A DNA stretch of 64,000 nt from Uliginosibacterium aquaticum. GTDB lineage: Bacteria > Pseudomonadota > Gammaproteobacteria > Burkholderiales > Rhodocyclaceae. The notes under the pieces were generated by a model. That model did no database searches. It was given only the letters and a program-made list of their open reading frames with translations, and was not told the origin of the DNA. Below are positions 49,931 to 60,219 of this stretch, piece after piece; the stretch's first letter is position 1; every line of letters starts with the position of its first letter. The stretch covers positions 248,001 to 312,000 of the forward strand of contig NZ_JABCSC020000004.1 of the NCBI RefSeq assembly GCF_012972705.2, written 5' to 3'. Made by a program: the position numbers and the translations under genes.

Positions 49931-51327
49931 TCTTGCGCTGCACGGCCGCACTGACCCTGTGTTTTTCCTTGTCTATTCAGGCGCGGGAGTTGCCGGAGTT
50001 TGCCGGACTGGTCGAGCGCCAGGCTCCGGTGGTGGTGAATATCAGTGCAACCCGCCAGGCAGCGTCGGTCAAGGCGCCTGCTTTGCGTAGTGATACTCCG
50101 GGCCGGATGCCTGAGTGGTTGCGGCGCTGGCTGCCTCCGCCGACTGAGCTGGAAGAATCGGAAGAGGATGATCAGGCCGTTGGTTCCGGTTTCGTGATCG
50201 ACAGCGCGGGCTATATTCTGACCAATGCGCATGTGGTGGAGGAGGCTAGTGAGATTCTGGTCCGCATGAATGATCGGCGCGAGTATCCGGCGCGCGTGGT
50301 GGGTACTGACCGGCGCACCGATATTGCCCTGCTCAAGGTTGACGCCAGCGGCTTGCCACAAGCTCGCCTGGGCGACCCTTCCAGGCTGCGCGTGGGGGAC
50401 TGGGTGCTGGCAATCGGTTCGCCCTTCGGTTTTGACAGCTCGGTGACGGCGGGTATTGTCAGCGCCAAAGGGCGCAGCCTGCCAGACGACAGCATCGTGC
50501 CCTTCATTCAGACCGATGTGGCGATCAATCCGGGAAATTCTGGCGGCCCGCTGTTCAATCTGAAAGGCGAAGTGGTAGGCATCAACTCTCAGATCTATAG
50601 CCGTACCGGCGGGTTTATGGGGGTGTCCTTCGCGATTCCGATTGATGTGGCGATGGATGTGCAGGCCCAGTTGCGCGAGCGTGGCCATGTGCAGCGCGGG
50701 CGCATCGGCGTGCTGGTGCAGGAATTGAGTCAGGACATTGCCAGCAGTTTTGGTTTGCGTACGGCGACCGGGGCTCTGGTGAGTCAGGTTGAGCCGGACG
50801 GGCCTGCGGCGCAGGCCGGTTTGCGCAGCGGGGACGTGATCCTGCGTTGTGATGGCCGCGAGGTGCAGAACTCCCATGAATTGCCGCGCATCGTGGGGGC
50901 GGTCCGCCCAGGAAGAGCGGTGGAGCTGGAGTTCTGGCGCGATAACCGCATGCGCCGTGTGCAGCTTGTGGTAGGTGCGTTTCCGGAAGAAAAGCACGAT
51001 ACCCCGCCGCGCATTGTTGAGCCTGCGCCTCGTGGGAGCAATCCTTTGGGGCTCGTGCTGCAGGACTTGAGCCGTAGCCAGAAGCGAGAGCTGGCGCTGG
51101 AGCAGGGCGCCAGCATTGTGGAGGCAAATGGTGCAGCGGCGCGTGCCGAGCTGAGGCCAGGCGATGTGGTGCTGGCTGTGACGACGGGCGGTCAGCAGCA
51201 ATCACTCAAGTCAGCAGATCATTTCAATCGCCTGCTGCAAGGACTGCCGCGGGGCTCGGCCCTGACCCTGCTGGTGTTGCGCGGCGAGAGCCGCAGCTAT
51301 GTCGGCATGAAGCTGCCGGCACGGTAG
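49927..51327 (+). CDS. mucD: Do-family serine protease (MucD/DegP)
   Basis: The 466-residue periplasmic protease has a signal peptide ending near SIQA, a trypsin-like domain with His102 (TNAHVV), Asp132 (TDIALL) and Ser205 (GNSGGP), and two PDZ domains (about 240-335 and 365-455). The start is TTG at 49927, forming TTGA with the rseC stop. In pseudomonads MucD is encoded in this operon and removes misfolded envelope proteins while dampening the AlgU response. Confidence 0.94.
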   Translation: MILRCTAALTLCFSLSIQARELPEFAGLVERQAPVVVNISATRQAASVKAPALRSDTPGRMPEWLRRWLPPPTELEESEEDDQAVGSGFVIDSAGYILTNAHVVEEASEILVRMNDRREYPARVVGTDRRTDIALLKVDASGLPQARLGDPSRLRVGDWVLAIGSPFGFDSSVTAGIVSAKGRSLPDDSIVPFIQTDVAINPGNSGGPLFNLKGEVVGINSQIYSRTGGFMGVSFAIPIDVAMDVQAQLRERGHVQRGRIGVLVQELSQDIASSFGLRTATGALVSQVEPDGPAAQAGLRSGDVILRCDGREVQNSHELPRIVGAVRPGRAVELEFWRDNRMRRVQLVVGAFPEEKHDTPPRIVEPAPRGSNPLGLVLQDLSRSQKRELALEQGASIVEANGAAARAELRPGDVVLAVTTGGQQQSLKSADHFNRLLQGLPRGSALTLLVLRGESRSYVGMKLPAR

Positions 51328-51348
51328 GAAGGCGCACCCCGCATCGGC

Positions 51349-51402
51349 TATAATCGCCTGCTTTTTCAATATTTTGCTGAGGGTGCCGAGGCACCCTCTT
51401 TT
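51349..51402 (+). promoter_or_regulatory. TATAAT box followed by terminator-like hairpin before lepA
   Basis: A perfect TATAAT lies at 51349-51354 with a poor -35. From 51379, GAGGGTGCC pairs with GGCACCCTC (51390-51398) and is followed by TTTT, an intrinsic terminator shape. It lies about 18 nt after the predicted transcription start and 29 nt before the lepA ATG. It may end the mucD transcript, attenuate lepA, or both. Confidence 0.55.
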
Positions 51403-51430
51403 GCGTCATCCACACCTGTTTCGAAACGGC

Positions 51431-53224
51431 ATGCAGCACATCCGCAATTTCTCGATCATCGCTCACATCGACCACGGCAAATCAACGCTGGCGGATCGCC
51501 TCATTCAAACCTGTGGCGGTCTCTCCGATCGCGAGATGGAAGCACAGGTGCTGGACTCGATGGATCTGGAGCGCGAGCGCGGTATCACGATCAAGGCGCA
51601 GACCGCGTCACTTCAGTACAAGGCACGTGATGGGCAGGTTTATAACCTGAACCTGATCGACACGCCGGGGCATGTCGACTTTTCCTACGAGGTGAGTCGC
51701 TCGCTGTCCGCCTGTGAAGGTGCGCTGCTAGTGGTGGATGCCACTCAGGGGGTGGAGGCGCAGACAGTGGCCAACTGCTACACCGCCATCGAATTGGGCG
51801 TAGAAGTGCTGCCCGTGCTCAACAAGATGGATCTACCCTCAGCCAATCCGGATGGTGCAAGGCAGGAGGTCGAGGATGTGATCGGCATCGATGCGACCGA
51901 GGCGATTCCGTGCTCGGCCAAGACCGGCATGGGCGTGGAAGATATCCTCGAAATGGTTGTGGCCAAGGTGCCGCCACCGCGCGGTAATCCGGATGGCCCG
52001 CTGAAGGCGCTGATCATCGATTCATGGTTCGACAACTACGTCGGCGTGGTGATGCTGGTGCGTGTGGTCGATGGTGAGATGCGGCCCAAGGACAAGCTCT
52101 TATTCATGAGCACCGGCGCGCAGCATCTGTGCGAGCAAGTTGGTGTGTTCAGCCCCAAGTCCTTGTCGCGGGAGGCCCTGCGCGCAGGGGAGGTGGGCTT
52201 CGTGATCGCCGGGATCAAGGAGCTCAAATCGGCCAAAGTGGGCGATACGATCACGGTTGTGAACCGCCCGGCGGCCGAACCGCTGGAAGGCTTCAAGGAA
52301 ATCAAGCCGCAGGTGTTCGCCGGGCTGTATCCGGTGGAGTCCAGTGAATATGATCAGCTGCGCGATTCGCTGGAGAAGCTCAAGCTCAACGACGCCTCGC
52401 TGCAGTACGAGCCGGAAGTTTCGCAGGCACTGGGTTTCGGTTTCCGTTGCGGTTTCTTGGGCCTGTTGCACATGGAGATCGTGCAGGAGCGCCTGGAGCG
52501 CGAGTTCGACATGGATTTGATCACCACCGCACCGACTGTGGTTTATGAGGTGCTGATGAACGACAACTCGGTGATCAAGGTCGAGAATCCGGCCAAGTTG
52601 CCCGAGTCGAACAAGATGCAGGAAGTGCGAGAACCGATCATTACCGCCACCATCTTTGTGCCGCAGGACTACCTCGGTCCGGTGATGACGCTGTGCAACC
52701 AGAAGCGTGGCAGCCAGGTCGACATGCACTACCACGGCCGCCAGGTGAAACTGGTGTATGACATGCCGATGGCTGAAGTGGTGATGGATTTCTTCGACAA
52801 GCTCAAGTCTGTGTCGCGTGGTTATGCCTCGCTCGATTACGACTTCAAGGAGTATCGTGCGGCCGATGTGGTGAAGCTCGACGTGTTGGTGTCCAGCGAG
52901 AAGGTCGACGCCCTGTCGGTAATCGTGCACCGTGCCAACGCTACCTATCGTGGCCGTGATCTGGTGACCCGCCTGCGCGGCCTGATCCCGCGCCAGATGT
53001 TCGATGTGCCGGTGCAGGCTGCGATCGGTTCGAACATTCTGGCCCGTGAAACCATCAAGGCCATGCGCAAGAACGTACTCGCCAAGTGTTACGGCGGCGA
53101 CATCACACGCAAGAAAAAGCTGCTCGAAAAGCAGAAAGAAGGCAAAAAGCGCATGAAGATGGTGGGTAACGTCGAGATTCCGCAGGAGGCGTTTCTCGCC
53201 GTGCTGCGGACCGACGAAGGCTAG
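51431..53224 (+). CDS. lepA: elongation factor 4
   Basis: The 597-residue translational GTPase has G1 [10 protein letters not shown]3 DTPGH, G4 NKMD and the characteristic LepA C-terminal domain ([19 protein letters not shown]; a Lys-rich stretch near 575). It back-translocates or remodels stalled ribosomes. The start is the ATG at 51431; an upstream frame reaches into the terminator hairpin and is rejected. lepB follows after 20 nt. Confidence 0.97.
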   Translation: MQHIRNFSIIAHIDHGKSTLADRLIQTCGGLSDREMEAQVLDSMDLERERGITIKAQTASLQYKARDGQVYNLNLIDTPGHVDFSYEVSRSLSACEGALLVVDATQGVEAQTVANCYTAIELGVEVLPVLNKMDLPSANPDGARQEVEDVIGIDATEAIPCSAKTGMGVEDILEMVVAKVPPPRGNPDGPLKALIIDSWFDNYVGVVMLVRVVDGEMRPKDKLLFMSTGAQHLCEQVGVFSPKSLSREALRAGEVGFVIAGIKELKSAKVGDTITVVNRPAAEPLEGFKEIKPQVFAGLYPVESSEYDQLRDSLEKLKLNDASLQYEPEVSQALGFGFRCGFLGLLHMEIVQERLEREFDMDLITTAPTVVYEVLMNDNSVIKVENPAKLPESNKMQEVREPIITATIFVPQDYLGPVMTLCNQKRGSQVDMHYHGRQVKLVYDMPMAEVVMDFFDKLKSVSRGYASLDYDFKEYRAADVVKLDVLVSSEKVDALSVIVHRANATYRGRDLVTRLRGLIPRQMFDVPVQAAIGSNILARETIKAMRKNVLAKCYGGDITRKKKLLEKQKEGKKRMKMVGNVEIPQEAFLAVLRTDEG

Positions 53225-53244
53225 TCAACCGAAACGAGGTATCT

Positions 53245-54063
53245 GTGGATTTCGCCCTCATTCTTTTTGTCCTGAGCATCGTCTCCGGCATCCTGTGGTG
53301 CTACGACGTGTTCAGGGCCCGCAAGCAACGCCCGAAGGGATCGCCCGACCCTTGGTGGGTCGAGTACGGAGCCAGCTTCTTTCCGGTGATCCTGCCGATC
53401 TTCATGCTGCGTTCCTTCTGGATCGAGCCTTTTCGCATTCCCTCAGGTTCGATGATCCCGACCCTGCAGGTGGGCGATTTCATCCTGGTCAATAAGTACG
53501 CCTATGGTGTGCGGTTGCCCGTGCTGAACAAGAAAATCATCGCGGTCGGTGAGCCCCAGCGGGGCGACGTGATGGTCTTTCGCTACCCGCATGACATGCG
53601 TCAGGACTACATCAAGCGCGTCATCGGACTGCCGGGGGACCGTATTGAATACATAGACAAGCGTCTCACCATCAACGGCCAAGCTTTGCCAGTGATACCG
53701 CAAGGCGATTATCTGATTCCGCGCAGCTTCGATGTATTCCAGAAGTTCGAGGAGGATGTGCTCGGCAACAAGCATATGCTGCTCAATAACCGGGATGCTC
53801 AGCCCTTTGTGCCTGAGCAGTTGCTCGTGCCGCATGAATATTCCGCGAACTGCACCCACTCTCGTCAGGGCGTGAGTTGCAGGGTACCGGAGGGTCATTA
53901 TTTCGTGATGGGCGATAATCGTGACCAGAGCGCCGATTCACGCGTGTGGGGCTTTGTGCCGGATGCCAATATTGTTGGCCGCGCTTTCTTCATCTGGTTC
54001 CATGCTGACCAGATCCTGCCGCCTTCGGGCGTGGATTTTGGTCGGGTAGGCAGTTTTCACTGA
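53245..54063 (+). CDS. lepB: signal peptidase I
   Basis: This 272-residue protein from a GTG start with ACGAGG upstream has two N-terminal membrane segments (about 3-20 and 44-60) and the S26 catalytic dyad Ser69 (PSGSMIPTL) and Lys124 (DYIKRVIGLPGD). The C-terminal GDNRDQSADSR box is also present. It cleaves signal peptides of exported proteins on the periplasmic face. Confidence 0.97.
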   Translation: MDFALILFVLSIVSGILWCYDVFRARKQRPKGSPDPWWVEYGASFFPVILPIFMLRSFWIEPFRIPSGSMIPTLQVGDFILVNKYAYGVRLPVLNKKIIAVGEPQRGDVMVFRYPHDMRQDYIKRVIGLPGDRIEYIDKRLTINGQALPVIPQGDYLIPRSFDVFQKFEEDVLGNKHMLLNNRDAQPFVPEQLLVPHEYSANCTHSRQGVSCRVPEGHYFVMGDNRDQSADSRVWGFVPDANIVGRAFFIWFHADQILPPSGVDFGRVGSFH

Positions 54064-54081
54064 TCTGCGGGAAGGTGTGAA

Positions 54082-54432
54082 ATGAAAAAACAGCAAGGCA
54101 TGACCCTAATTTCCTTGGCTATCGTCGGCACTTTGATTGCAGCTTGCCTAGTCGTTGGCTTGAAGTTGGTGCCAGTTTTCAGCGAGTACTTTGCAGTTCA
54201 GAAAGCCTTTAACAAAGTGGTTGCAACCGTTGATCCGGCAGCTCCTCCGAGCAACTTTCGTACAGCGTTCGCTCGGTTTACAGAAGTGGACGCCATTCGT
54301 TCTGTCGATCCTCAAACTGTCGTTGTGGATAAAAATAACGGCAAGGTCAGCTTGCAGGTTTCTTACCGTCGTGAAGTTCCGCTGGTGGCTAATGTTGGCC
54401 TCTATCTGGACTTTGATGTTTCCTCGAATTGA
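54082..54432 (+). CDS. DUF4845 small membrane protein
   Basis: The 116-residue product has one N-terminal membrane segment (MTLISLAIVGTLIAACLVVG) that superficially resembles a pilin helix, then an alpha/beta periplasmic domain. The DUF4845 family is usually encoded between lepB and rnc, exactly as here. Codon use and base composition differ: G+C is near 49% against more than 60% in its neighbours. Function unknown. The rnc TTG start overlaps its stop. Confidence 0.85.
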   Translation: MKKQQGMTLISLAIVGTLIAACLVVGLKLVPVFSEYFAVQKAFNKVVATVDPAAPPSNFRTAFARFTEVDAIRSVDPQTVVVDKNNGKVSLQVSYRREVPLVANVGLYLDFDVSSN

Positions 54433-55112
54433 GCGAATCCAGTTTGCGTGAGGCCCTGATTCAGGCGCTAGGGCATGCATTCCGGCAGCCGGCGTTGTTG
54501 CGGCAGGCGCTGACGCATTCTAGCTACGCGGCGGACAATAACGAGCGCCTCGAATTTCTCGGCGACAGTATTGTGGACATGGTGGTCTCGATGCTGCTCT
54601 TTGAGCGTTTTCCGGCCTTGCGTGAAGGCGAGCTGTCGCGCTTGCGCGCGCAGTTCGTCAAGCAGGATGCCTTGCATGAGATCGCACTGGATCTGAATCT
54701 GGGTGAAAGCCTCTTGTTGGGAGAGGGCGAGCACAAAAGTGGTGGTCGTCAGCGCCCATCGATTCTTGCGGATGCGCTGGAAGCTGTCTTTGGAGCAATC
54801 TATCTTGATGGTGGCTTCGAGGCGGTCAAAGGCGTGATCGAGCGACTGTATGCCAACAAGCTGGTAGCGCTGGATCCGGCCAAGTCCTTGAAAGACCCCA
54901 AGACAGCGTTACAGGAAATTCTGCAGGCCCGTCGCCTGGGCTTGCCACGCTACGAGTTGGTGGCCGAGCGCGGCCTTGCGCATGCCCGTGAATTTGAAAT
55001 TTCCTGCGTGGTGGAGCCCTTGGGCTTGCTGACTCAGGGTATCGGCAGCAGCCGGCGTATCGCCGAACAGCAGGCGGCCCGTGCAGCCTTGCAGGAACTG
55101 GAAAAACAATGA
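54429..55112 (+). CDS. rnc: ribonuclease III
   Basis: The 227-residue double-strand-specific RNase has the signature NERLEFLGDSIVD, the second acidic site DALEAVFGAIYLDGG, and a C-terminal dsRNA-binding domain (about 155-225, DPKTALQEILQARRLGLPRY). The start is TTG at 54429, overlapping the DUF4845 stop as TTGA. It processes rRNA precursors and some mRNAs. Confidence 0.96.
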   Translation: MSESSLREALIQALGHAFRQPALLRQALTHSSYAADNNERLEFLGDSIVDMVVSMLLFERFPALREGELSRLRAQFVKQDALHEIALDLNLGESLLLGEGEHKSGGRQRPSILADALEAVFGAIYLDGGFEAVKGVIERLYANKLVALDPAKSLKDPKTALQEILQARRLGLPRYELVAERGLAHAREFEISCVVEPLGLLTQGIGSSRRIAEQQAARAALQELEKQ

Positions 55113-55999
55113 ATCAAGCAGTCACCCATACCGGTCTTGTCGCCATCGTCGGGCGTCCCAATGTTGGCAAGTCCACGCTTCTGAACCGTTTGGTCGGTCA
55201 GAAGATCAGCATCGTGTCGCGCAAGGCGCAGACCACGCGTCACCGCATCACTGGCGTGCTGACCGAGGGCGCGCAGCAGTTCATCTTCGTTGATACGCCC
55301 GGCTTCCAGACCCATCATCAGAATGCACTGAACGCCACCATGAATCGTACGGTCAGCCAGGTGCTGAATGAGGTGGATGTGGTGATGTTCCTGATCGAGT
55401 CTGGTCGTTTCGGGCCGGATGACCGCAAGGTCATGAAGCTGTTGCCGCAGGACGCCAAGGTTGTGCTGGTGATTAACAAGGTTGATCTTGAGGAAGACAA
55501 AGGCAAGCTCCTGCCCTTCATGCAGCAGATGTCAGGCGAGTTTCCGTTTGCCGAAATCGTGCCGATCAGTGCCGAGCGTGGCAGCAACGTGCCCGAGCTG
55601 TTGACGACCGTCGGCAAGTACCTGCCCGAGGGTGAAGCGCTGTATGGCGAGGATGACATTACCGACCGCAGCGAGCGCTTCCTTGCCGCAGAGTTCCTGC
55701 GTGAGAAGTTGTTCCGTTTGCTCGGCGAAGAGTTGCCCTATGGTATGACCGTCGAGATCGAGAAGTACGAAGTCGAGGGCAATCTGCGCCGCATCTTCGC
55801 TGCGATCATCGTGGACAAGGCCGGGCACAAGGGCATCGTGATCGGCAAGGGCGGGGAGCGCCTCAAGCGCATTTCGTCCGAGGCGCGCGTCGAGCTCGAG
55901 AAGCTCTTCGACAGCAAGGTCTATCTCGAAACCTGGGTCAAGGTGAAGAGTGGCTGGGCCGATGATGAGCGCGCACTCAAGTCGCTGGGTTACGACTAA
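55109..55999 (+). CDS. era: GTPase Era
   Basis: The 296-residue protein has a Ras-like GTPase domain with G1 GRPNVGKST, G3 DTPG and G4 NKVD. Its C-terminal KH domain (VIGKGGERLKRISSEARVEL) binds the 3' end of 16S rRNA. It is needed for 30S maturation. Coupled to rnc by an ATGA overlap, the conserved arrangement. Confidence 0.97.
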   Translation: MNQAVTHTGLVAIVGRPNVGKSTLLNRLVGQKISIVSRKAQTTRHRITGVLTEGAQQFIFVDTPGFQTHHQNALNATMNRTVSQVLNEVDVVMFLIESGRFGPDDRKVMKLLPQDAKVVLVINKVDLEEDKGKLLPFMQQMSGEFPFAEIVPISAERGSNVPELLTTVGKYLPEGEALYGEDDITDRSERFLAAEFLREKLFRLLGEELPYGMTVEIEKYEVEGNLRRIFAAIIVDKAGHKGIVIGKGGERLKRISSEARVELEKLFDSKVYLETWVKVKSGWADDERALKSLGYD

Positions 56000-56014
56000 G
56001 CCGATTGCAGTGCG

Positions 56015-56734
56015 ATGAGCCGCGCCCGGGTTGATCACGAGACAGCGTTTCTCCTGCATAGCTATCCCTGGCGCGAGACCAGCCTGATTGTCGAGATGTT
56101 CTCGCGTGAGCATGGTCGCGTGCCGATGGTGGCCAAGGGCGCGCGGCGGCCCGGCTCCATGTTGCGAGGGGCGCTGATGTCCTTCCAGCCGCTCGAGGTC
56201 ACCTGGTCCGGCAAGGGGGAGGTGAAGACCCTTCACAGTGCCAGCTGGCAGGGTGGCCAAGCCTTGCTGGGCGGCATCGGCCTGCTTTGCGGCTACTACC
56301 TCAATGAACTCATGCTTCGGTTGCTGGCGCGTGAGGACCCCCACCCAGAGCTTTTCGACGCCTATGCCGAAGCCTTGGCGCGCCTCGCTGGCGGTGGAGC
56401 GCATGAGCCCCTGTTGCGAAGTTTCGAACTGAATCTGTTGCGCGAAGTGGGTTACGCGCCGACGCTGGATCACGATGTCGAAAGCGGTGAGGCGTTGCGC
56501 GAACATGCTGAATATTTCTTTCTGACTGAGCGTGGCCCGGTTGAGGCTGATGCGAAACTGGGTGACCTGCCCCTGCTGCCTGGGCGAGCCTTGCTGGCGA
56601 TGGCTACGGGGGACTTCTCCTCACCGGAAACCTTGAGCCATGCCAAGGGGCTCATGCGCCGCTTGATCCAGTACCATCTGGGCGGACAGGCACTCGAATC
56701 GCGCCGTATCCTGATGGAACTGCAGGCGCTCTGA
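56015..56734 (+). CDS. recO: DNA repair protein RecO
   Basis: The 239-residue product has an N-terminal OB fold ([34 protein letters not shown]) and a helical C-terminal domain typical of RecO. It helps RecR load RecA on SSB-coated DNA. The four-Cys zinc site of some RecO proteins is absent, as in many proteobacteria. It follows era by 15 nt. Confidence 0.94.
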   Translation: MSRARVDHETAFLLHSYPWRETSLIVEMFSREHGRVPMVAKGARRPGSMLRGALMSFQPLEVTWSGKGEVKTLHSASWQGGQALLGGIGLLCGYYLNELMLRLLAREDPHPELFDAYAEALARLAGGGAHEPLLRSFELNLLREVGYAPTLDHDVESGEALREHAEYFFLTERGPVEADAKLGDLPLLPGRALLAMATGDFSSPETLSHAKGLMRRLIQYHLGGQALESRRILMELQAL

Positions 56735-56759
56735 ACACGTAGCACTGAGGAAACTGAAG

Positions 56760-57512
56760 ATGATCGAACTCGGCGTCAATATCGACCACGTCGCCACCAT
56801 CCGCCAGGCTCGCCGCACTTATGAGCCGGACCCGGTCTGGGCTGCTGTCGAGGCGCATCTCGGTGGCGCGGATGGCATCACCGTTCATCTGCGTGAAGAT
56901 CGTCGTCATATTCAAGATCACGATGTACGCCGCTTGCGCGAGCTGACCCACATCAAGCTGAATCTGGAGATGGCTGCGACTGACGAGATGATCGGAATCG
57001 CTTGTCAGATCAAGCCCGAGATGGCCATGCTGGTGCCCGAAGGGCGTCAGGAAGTGACAACCGAGGGTGGGCTGAACATCGTTGCGCAGGAGACCGAGCT
57101 TAAAGAAGCCATTGCCCGCCTTGCTGATGCAGGCATCATGACCAGCGTGTTTATCGATCCCGAGCCTGCGCAGGTCGAAGCCGCTGCGCGTATCGGCGCC
57201 CGGGTCTGCGAAATTCACACAGGCCCCTACGCCGCTGCTTTTCACCACAAGGGCCGTGATGCACAGAGTCCGGCAGTGCTGGCCGAGCTCGACAAAATTC
57301 GTGCGGCGGGCCGCGCTATCGTTGATCTGGGAATGCGCTTCAATGCCGGCCATGCGCTGAACTACTTCAATGTGCAGCCCGTTGCAGCGTTGCCGGATGT
57401 GCGCGAATTGCATATCGGTCATGCCATCGTCAGCCGCGCAGTGTTTGTCGGCTTGCGTGAGGCGGTTGCTGAGATGAAGCGCCTGATGCGCGAAGCGGAT
57501 AACCGGCGCTGA
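56760..57512 (+). CDS. pdxJ: pyridoxine 5'-phosphate synthase
   Basis: The 250-residue TIM-barrel enzyme closes the pyridoxal phosphate ring from 3-amino-2-oxopropyl phosphate and deoxyxylulose phosphate. Signature parts are [16 protein letters not shown], the Asp/His-rich [19 protein letters not shown] and [15 protein letters not shown] precedes the ATG. acpS begins 7 nt after the stop. Confidence 0.97.
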   Translation: MIELGVNIDHVATIRQARRTYEPDPVWAAVEAHLGGADGITVHLREDRRHIQDHDVRRLRELTHIKLNLEMAATDEMIGIACQIKPEMAMLVPEGRQEVTTEGGLNIVAQETELKEAIARLADAGIMTSVFIDPEPAQVEAAARIGARVCEIHTGPYAAAFHHKGRDAQSPAVLAELDKIRAAGRAIVDLGMRFNAGHALNYFNVQPVAALPDVRELHIGHAIVSRAVFVGLREAVAEMKRLMREADNRR

Positions 57513-57519
57513 GGTTCGC

Positions 57520-57900
57520 GTGATCTACGGCATCGGTACGGATATCGTCACCATCGCCCGCATGCGCGAATCCTTGGCTCGCCACGGCGAGCGGTTTGCG
57601 CAGCGCTTGCTGCACCCTGACGAGCTGAAAGCTTTTGCTCTGGCACGCGAGCCGGAGCGTTTCCTGGCCAAGCGCTTCGCTGCCAAGGAGGCGCTGGCCA
57701 AGGCTTTGGGGACGGGGTTGCGCCCGCCTGCGACATTGAGTGCCATCGGCGTGGGGCATGATGAACTCGGCAAGCCGCATTATCTCTTCGGCGAGGCGCT
57801 GGCCGCGCATCTTGCTGCGCTGAAGCTCTCTGCCCATCTTTCGATCAGCGACGAGCGCGATACCGTAGTCGCCTTTGCGCTTCTGGAAATCCGAACATGA
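57520..57900 (+). CDS. acpS: holo-ACP synthase
   Basis: The 126-residue product from a GTG start has the AcpS signature [12 protein letters not shown] with the metal-binding Asp, and the [15 protein letters not shown] motif that carries the second acidic ligand. It transfers phosphopantetheine from CoA to Ser37 of the ACP encoded at 43672. It overlaps nagZ by ATGA. Confidence 0.96.
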   Translation: MIYGIGTDIVTIARMRESLARHGERFAQRLLHPDELKAFALAREPERFLAKRFAAKEALAKALGTGLRPPATLSAIGVGHDELGKPHYLFGEALAAHLAALKLSAHLSISDERDTVVAFALLEIRT

Positions 57901-58937
57901 GTCTCAAGCCCCTGCAGCAGCCCCTTGGTCCAGTGATGTGTGATGTGGCCAGTTCGGCCCTGAGCGACACAGAGCGCGCAGTGCTGTGCCACCCCCTGGT
58001 TGGCGGCGTCATCTTGTTCTCACGCAACTTCGAGAATCCTGACCAGCTCGCCACCTTGTGTGCGGAGATCCATGCCTTGCGCAGCCCGGCCCTGATCATC
58101 GCCGTGGATCATGAGGGCGGACGCGTGCAGCGCTTCCGCCAAGGTTTTACCCGCTTGCCGGCGATGCGCAAACTGGGGGAGTTGTATGCGCGCTCGCCGC
58201 GCGATGCCTTACTCTCTGCGCAGGATGTGGGCTATGTGTTGGCTGCCGAACTGCTCGCCTATGGCATCGATCTTTCCTTCGCGCCAGTGCTGGATCTGGA
58301 TTATGGACACAGCGCGGTGGTGGGAGACCGCGCGTTTCATCGTGATCCGCAGATCACAGCGATGCTGGCCCACGCGCTGGCGGTGGGCATGCGTGAAGCG
58401 GGGATGGGGTGTGTCGGCAAACATTTCCCCGGCCACGGTTTTGCCGAAGCCGACTCGCACGTCGCGATGCCCGTCGACAAGCGGGAGTTCGATGCGGTCT
58501 GGGCCGACGATATCGTGCCTTATCGCAGCGAACTCAGGCAGGTGCTCTCGGGCGTGATGCCGGCACATGTCGTCTATGAGCGAATCGATCCGCAGCCGGC
58601 GGGCTTTTCGCCCTTCTGGTTGCAGGATGTATTGCGGCAGCGTGTTGGTTTTCAGGGTGTGGTGTTTTCAGACGATCTCACGATGGAGGGCGCGACGCTT
58701 GCCGGCGATATCGTCTCGCGGGCTGACGCTGCGCATGCCGCTGGCTGCGACATGGTGCTGGTGTGCAACCGCCCGGAGCTTACCGCCGATCTGCTGGCGC
58801 GTTGGCGGCCGAACTTGCGTGCCGAGTCCGCCGAGCGCATTGCGGCTTTGCAACCTGCTCACTACCCGGCCGTCGAAGTATTGTCGATCGACAAGCGCTT
58901 TACCGATGCCTGGGCATCGGTGCAAGCATTGGTCTGA
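57897..58937 (+). CDS. nagZ: beta-N-acetylglucosaminidase NagZ
   Basis: The 346-residue cytoplasmic GH3 enzyme of peptidoglycan recycling has the family motif [18 protein letters not shown], containing the acid/base His, and the nucleophile Asp in SDDLTMEGA. It removes GlcNAc from anhydromuropeptides. It ends 2 nt before the stop of the convergent CAP gene. Confidence 0.95.
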   Translation: MSLKPLQQPLGPVMCDVASSALSDTERAVLCHPLVGGVILFSRNFENPDQLATLCAEIHALRSPALIIAVDHEGGRVQRFRQGFTRLPAMRKLGELYARSPRDALLSAQDVGYVLAAELLAYGIDLSFAPVLDLDYGHSAVVGDRAFHRDPQITAMLAHALAVGMREAGMGCVGKHFPGHGFAEADSHVAMPVDKREFDAVWADDIVPYRSELRQVLSGVMPAHVVYERIDPQPAGFSPFWLQDVLRQRVGFQGVVFSDDLTMEGATLAGDIVSRADAAHAAGCDMVLVCNRPELTADLLARWRPNLRAESAERIAALQPAHYPAVEVLSIDKRFTDAWASVQALV

Positions 58938-58939
58938 CC

Positions 58940-60007
58940 TCACCGCAACTGGAAGGCGTACTGGTAGTCGCGGTTCGTCCCGTTCACGTTGACGCCGGCA
59001 ATCCTGACCGTGTAACTGCCGCCATTAGCGAGCCCGACCACCTTCCATTGCAGGTGATTGGGCAGACCATATCCTTCGTAGTTGGCGGACTGCTCGGTAA
59101 TGCCGAGTGATTGGCCGTTGCCGTCCGTAACCGTGATTGTGGCACCGGCAAAACTCACTTGGCTGCCGCCGTTATTGGCGCGGTTGGTCTTGCTGGCGAT
59201 CGCCGAGAAGGACAGAAACCAGCTGGTCGAAAACTCGCTCGCTGGATAGCTGCCATAAGGATAGGCCACGAAGTCATTGCTCATGCTGACACTGCTGGCT
59301 TCCCCGCCGATGGTGCGCAGCGCCGAGGCCATGCGCCCTGTCCCTCCGGCGGGGGCAGAATCTACGCGACCGAAGCTGGTGGCTGCGAAGAAGGGGTAGA
59401 GCAACCATCGGCGATGGCCCAGGCTGCTCACGCCGCTATCGATCAGATAGCTCACCATGGCGTCTGCGCTGGGTGTGGTGACCGTGCTGTATCCCCAACT
59501 GGTATAGAGATTACTGGTGTTCGCGAGACGGTAAGCGTCTTCGCTGTAGCACTTGCCGCTGCTTGAAGGGGTGTGGGTGAGGGTCTCGTTGGCTACCATG
59601 TAGAGCGCTGCCGCCGCTGCCGCGGCGTCACCGCTGCTGTCATAGCTCACGGCGGGTAAGCCGTGGCGGGCTCGAATCTCGTTCAGCCGGGTCAGCACCG
59701 AATTCTTTTCGCTAGCCTGCAGCTGACCGGCGATGCAGCTCGAAACCATCGGAGCACTCTGGTAAAGGCCGCTGCTTGAGCTGCTAGAACCCGCACTGGA
59801 GCTATTGGCATTGCCTGAGCTGCTGGTGCTGCTGGCCGAGCGGGCAGCGCTTGTCTGTGAGGCGCTTACTGCGCTGCTTGTGCTGCTACCCGTTTGGCCT
59901 GGTGTTGTACTGCTGTCTCCCCCGCCTCCTCCGCCGCAAGCCCCTAGTGACAAGACGAAAAGCACACAGGGAAGCAAGGAATAAGGCGGGCGGGTAGGGC
60001 GATGCAT
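58940..60007 (-). CDS. CAP/SCP-domain lipoprotein with glycine and serine-rich linker
   Basis: The 355-residue product has a lipobox LGAC (Cys24) followed by six glycines and a linker of about 60 mostly Ser/Thr/Ala/Gly residues. A CAP (SCP/PR-1) domain follows, with LTRLNEIRARHGLPAV, MVANETLTHTPS, YLIDSGVSSLGHRRWLL and other conserved parts, and a C-terminal Ig-like beta region. The HRRWLL motif is typical of bacterial CAP proteins, but metal-binding residues are not fully conserved. It is probably anchored at the outer membrane and projects outwards; ligand unknown. Two hairpins lie in the leader. Confidence 0.85.
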   Translation of the reverse strand: MHRPTRPPYSLLPCVLFVLSLGACGGGGGGDSSTTPGQTGSSTSSAVSASQTSAARSASSTSSSGNANSSSAGSSSSSSGLYQSAPMVSSCIAGQLQASEKNSVLTRLNEIRARHGLPAVSYDSSGDAAAAAAALYMVANETLTHTPSSSGKCYSEDAYRLANTSNLYTSWGYSTVTTPSADAMVSYLIDSGVSSLGHRRWLLYPFFAATSFGRVDSAPAGGTGRMASALRTIGGEASSVSMSNDFVAYPYGSYPASEFSTSWFLSFSAIASKTNRANNGGSQVSFAGATITVTDGNGQSLGITEQSANYEGYGLPNHLQWKVVGLANGGSYTVRIAGVNVNGTNRDYQYAFQLR

Positions 60008-60024
60008 GGGAACTCCGGATAATG

Positions 60025-60061
60025 GCGCAGCTCGGGCTGCGCGGATTAGGCACAAGCCTAA
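60025..60061 (-). promoter_or_regulatory. tandem hairpins in the CAP-lipoprotein leader
   Basis: GCGCAG (60025-60030) pairs with CTGCGC (60037-60042), and TTAGGC (60046-60051) pairs with GCCTAA (60056-60061). Both lie just upstream of the CCGGAG site of the CAP gene on the minus strand. Confidence 0.35.
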
Positions 60062-60219
60062 CCGGGCTGGCAGAGCTTGCCCGCCCCGCAGGTCGGTGCT
60101 GTGCCGCCGGCCGGAAATTGCTTGGCTCGTAGCGCGCTCTGTCTTGGGAAGGAGGCTTGAGAGGCCATCCCGCCTGCCCTGCGGTAGTATCCGGGCCTGG
60201 CCCCTTGCGAGAAACCGCC

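Noticed and set aside
54082-54432. Type IV pilin
   Set aside because: The N-terminus GMTLISLAIVG looks like a prepilin helix, but Glu5 is missing and position between lepB and rnc fits DUF4845.
60157-60219. Upstream extension of uvrC
   Set aside because: The added 21 residues lack similarity to UvrC and there is no ribosome-binding site; GTG at 60220 gives the normal N-terminus.
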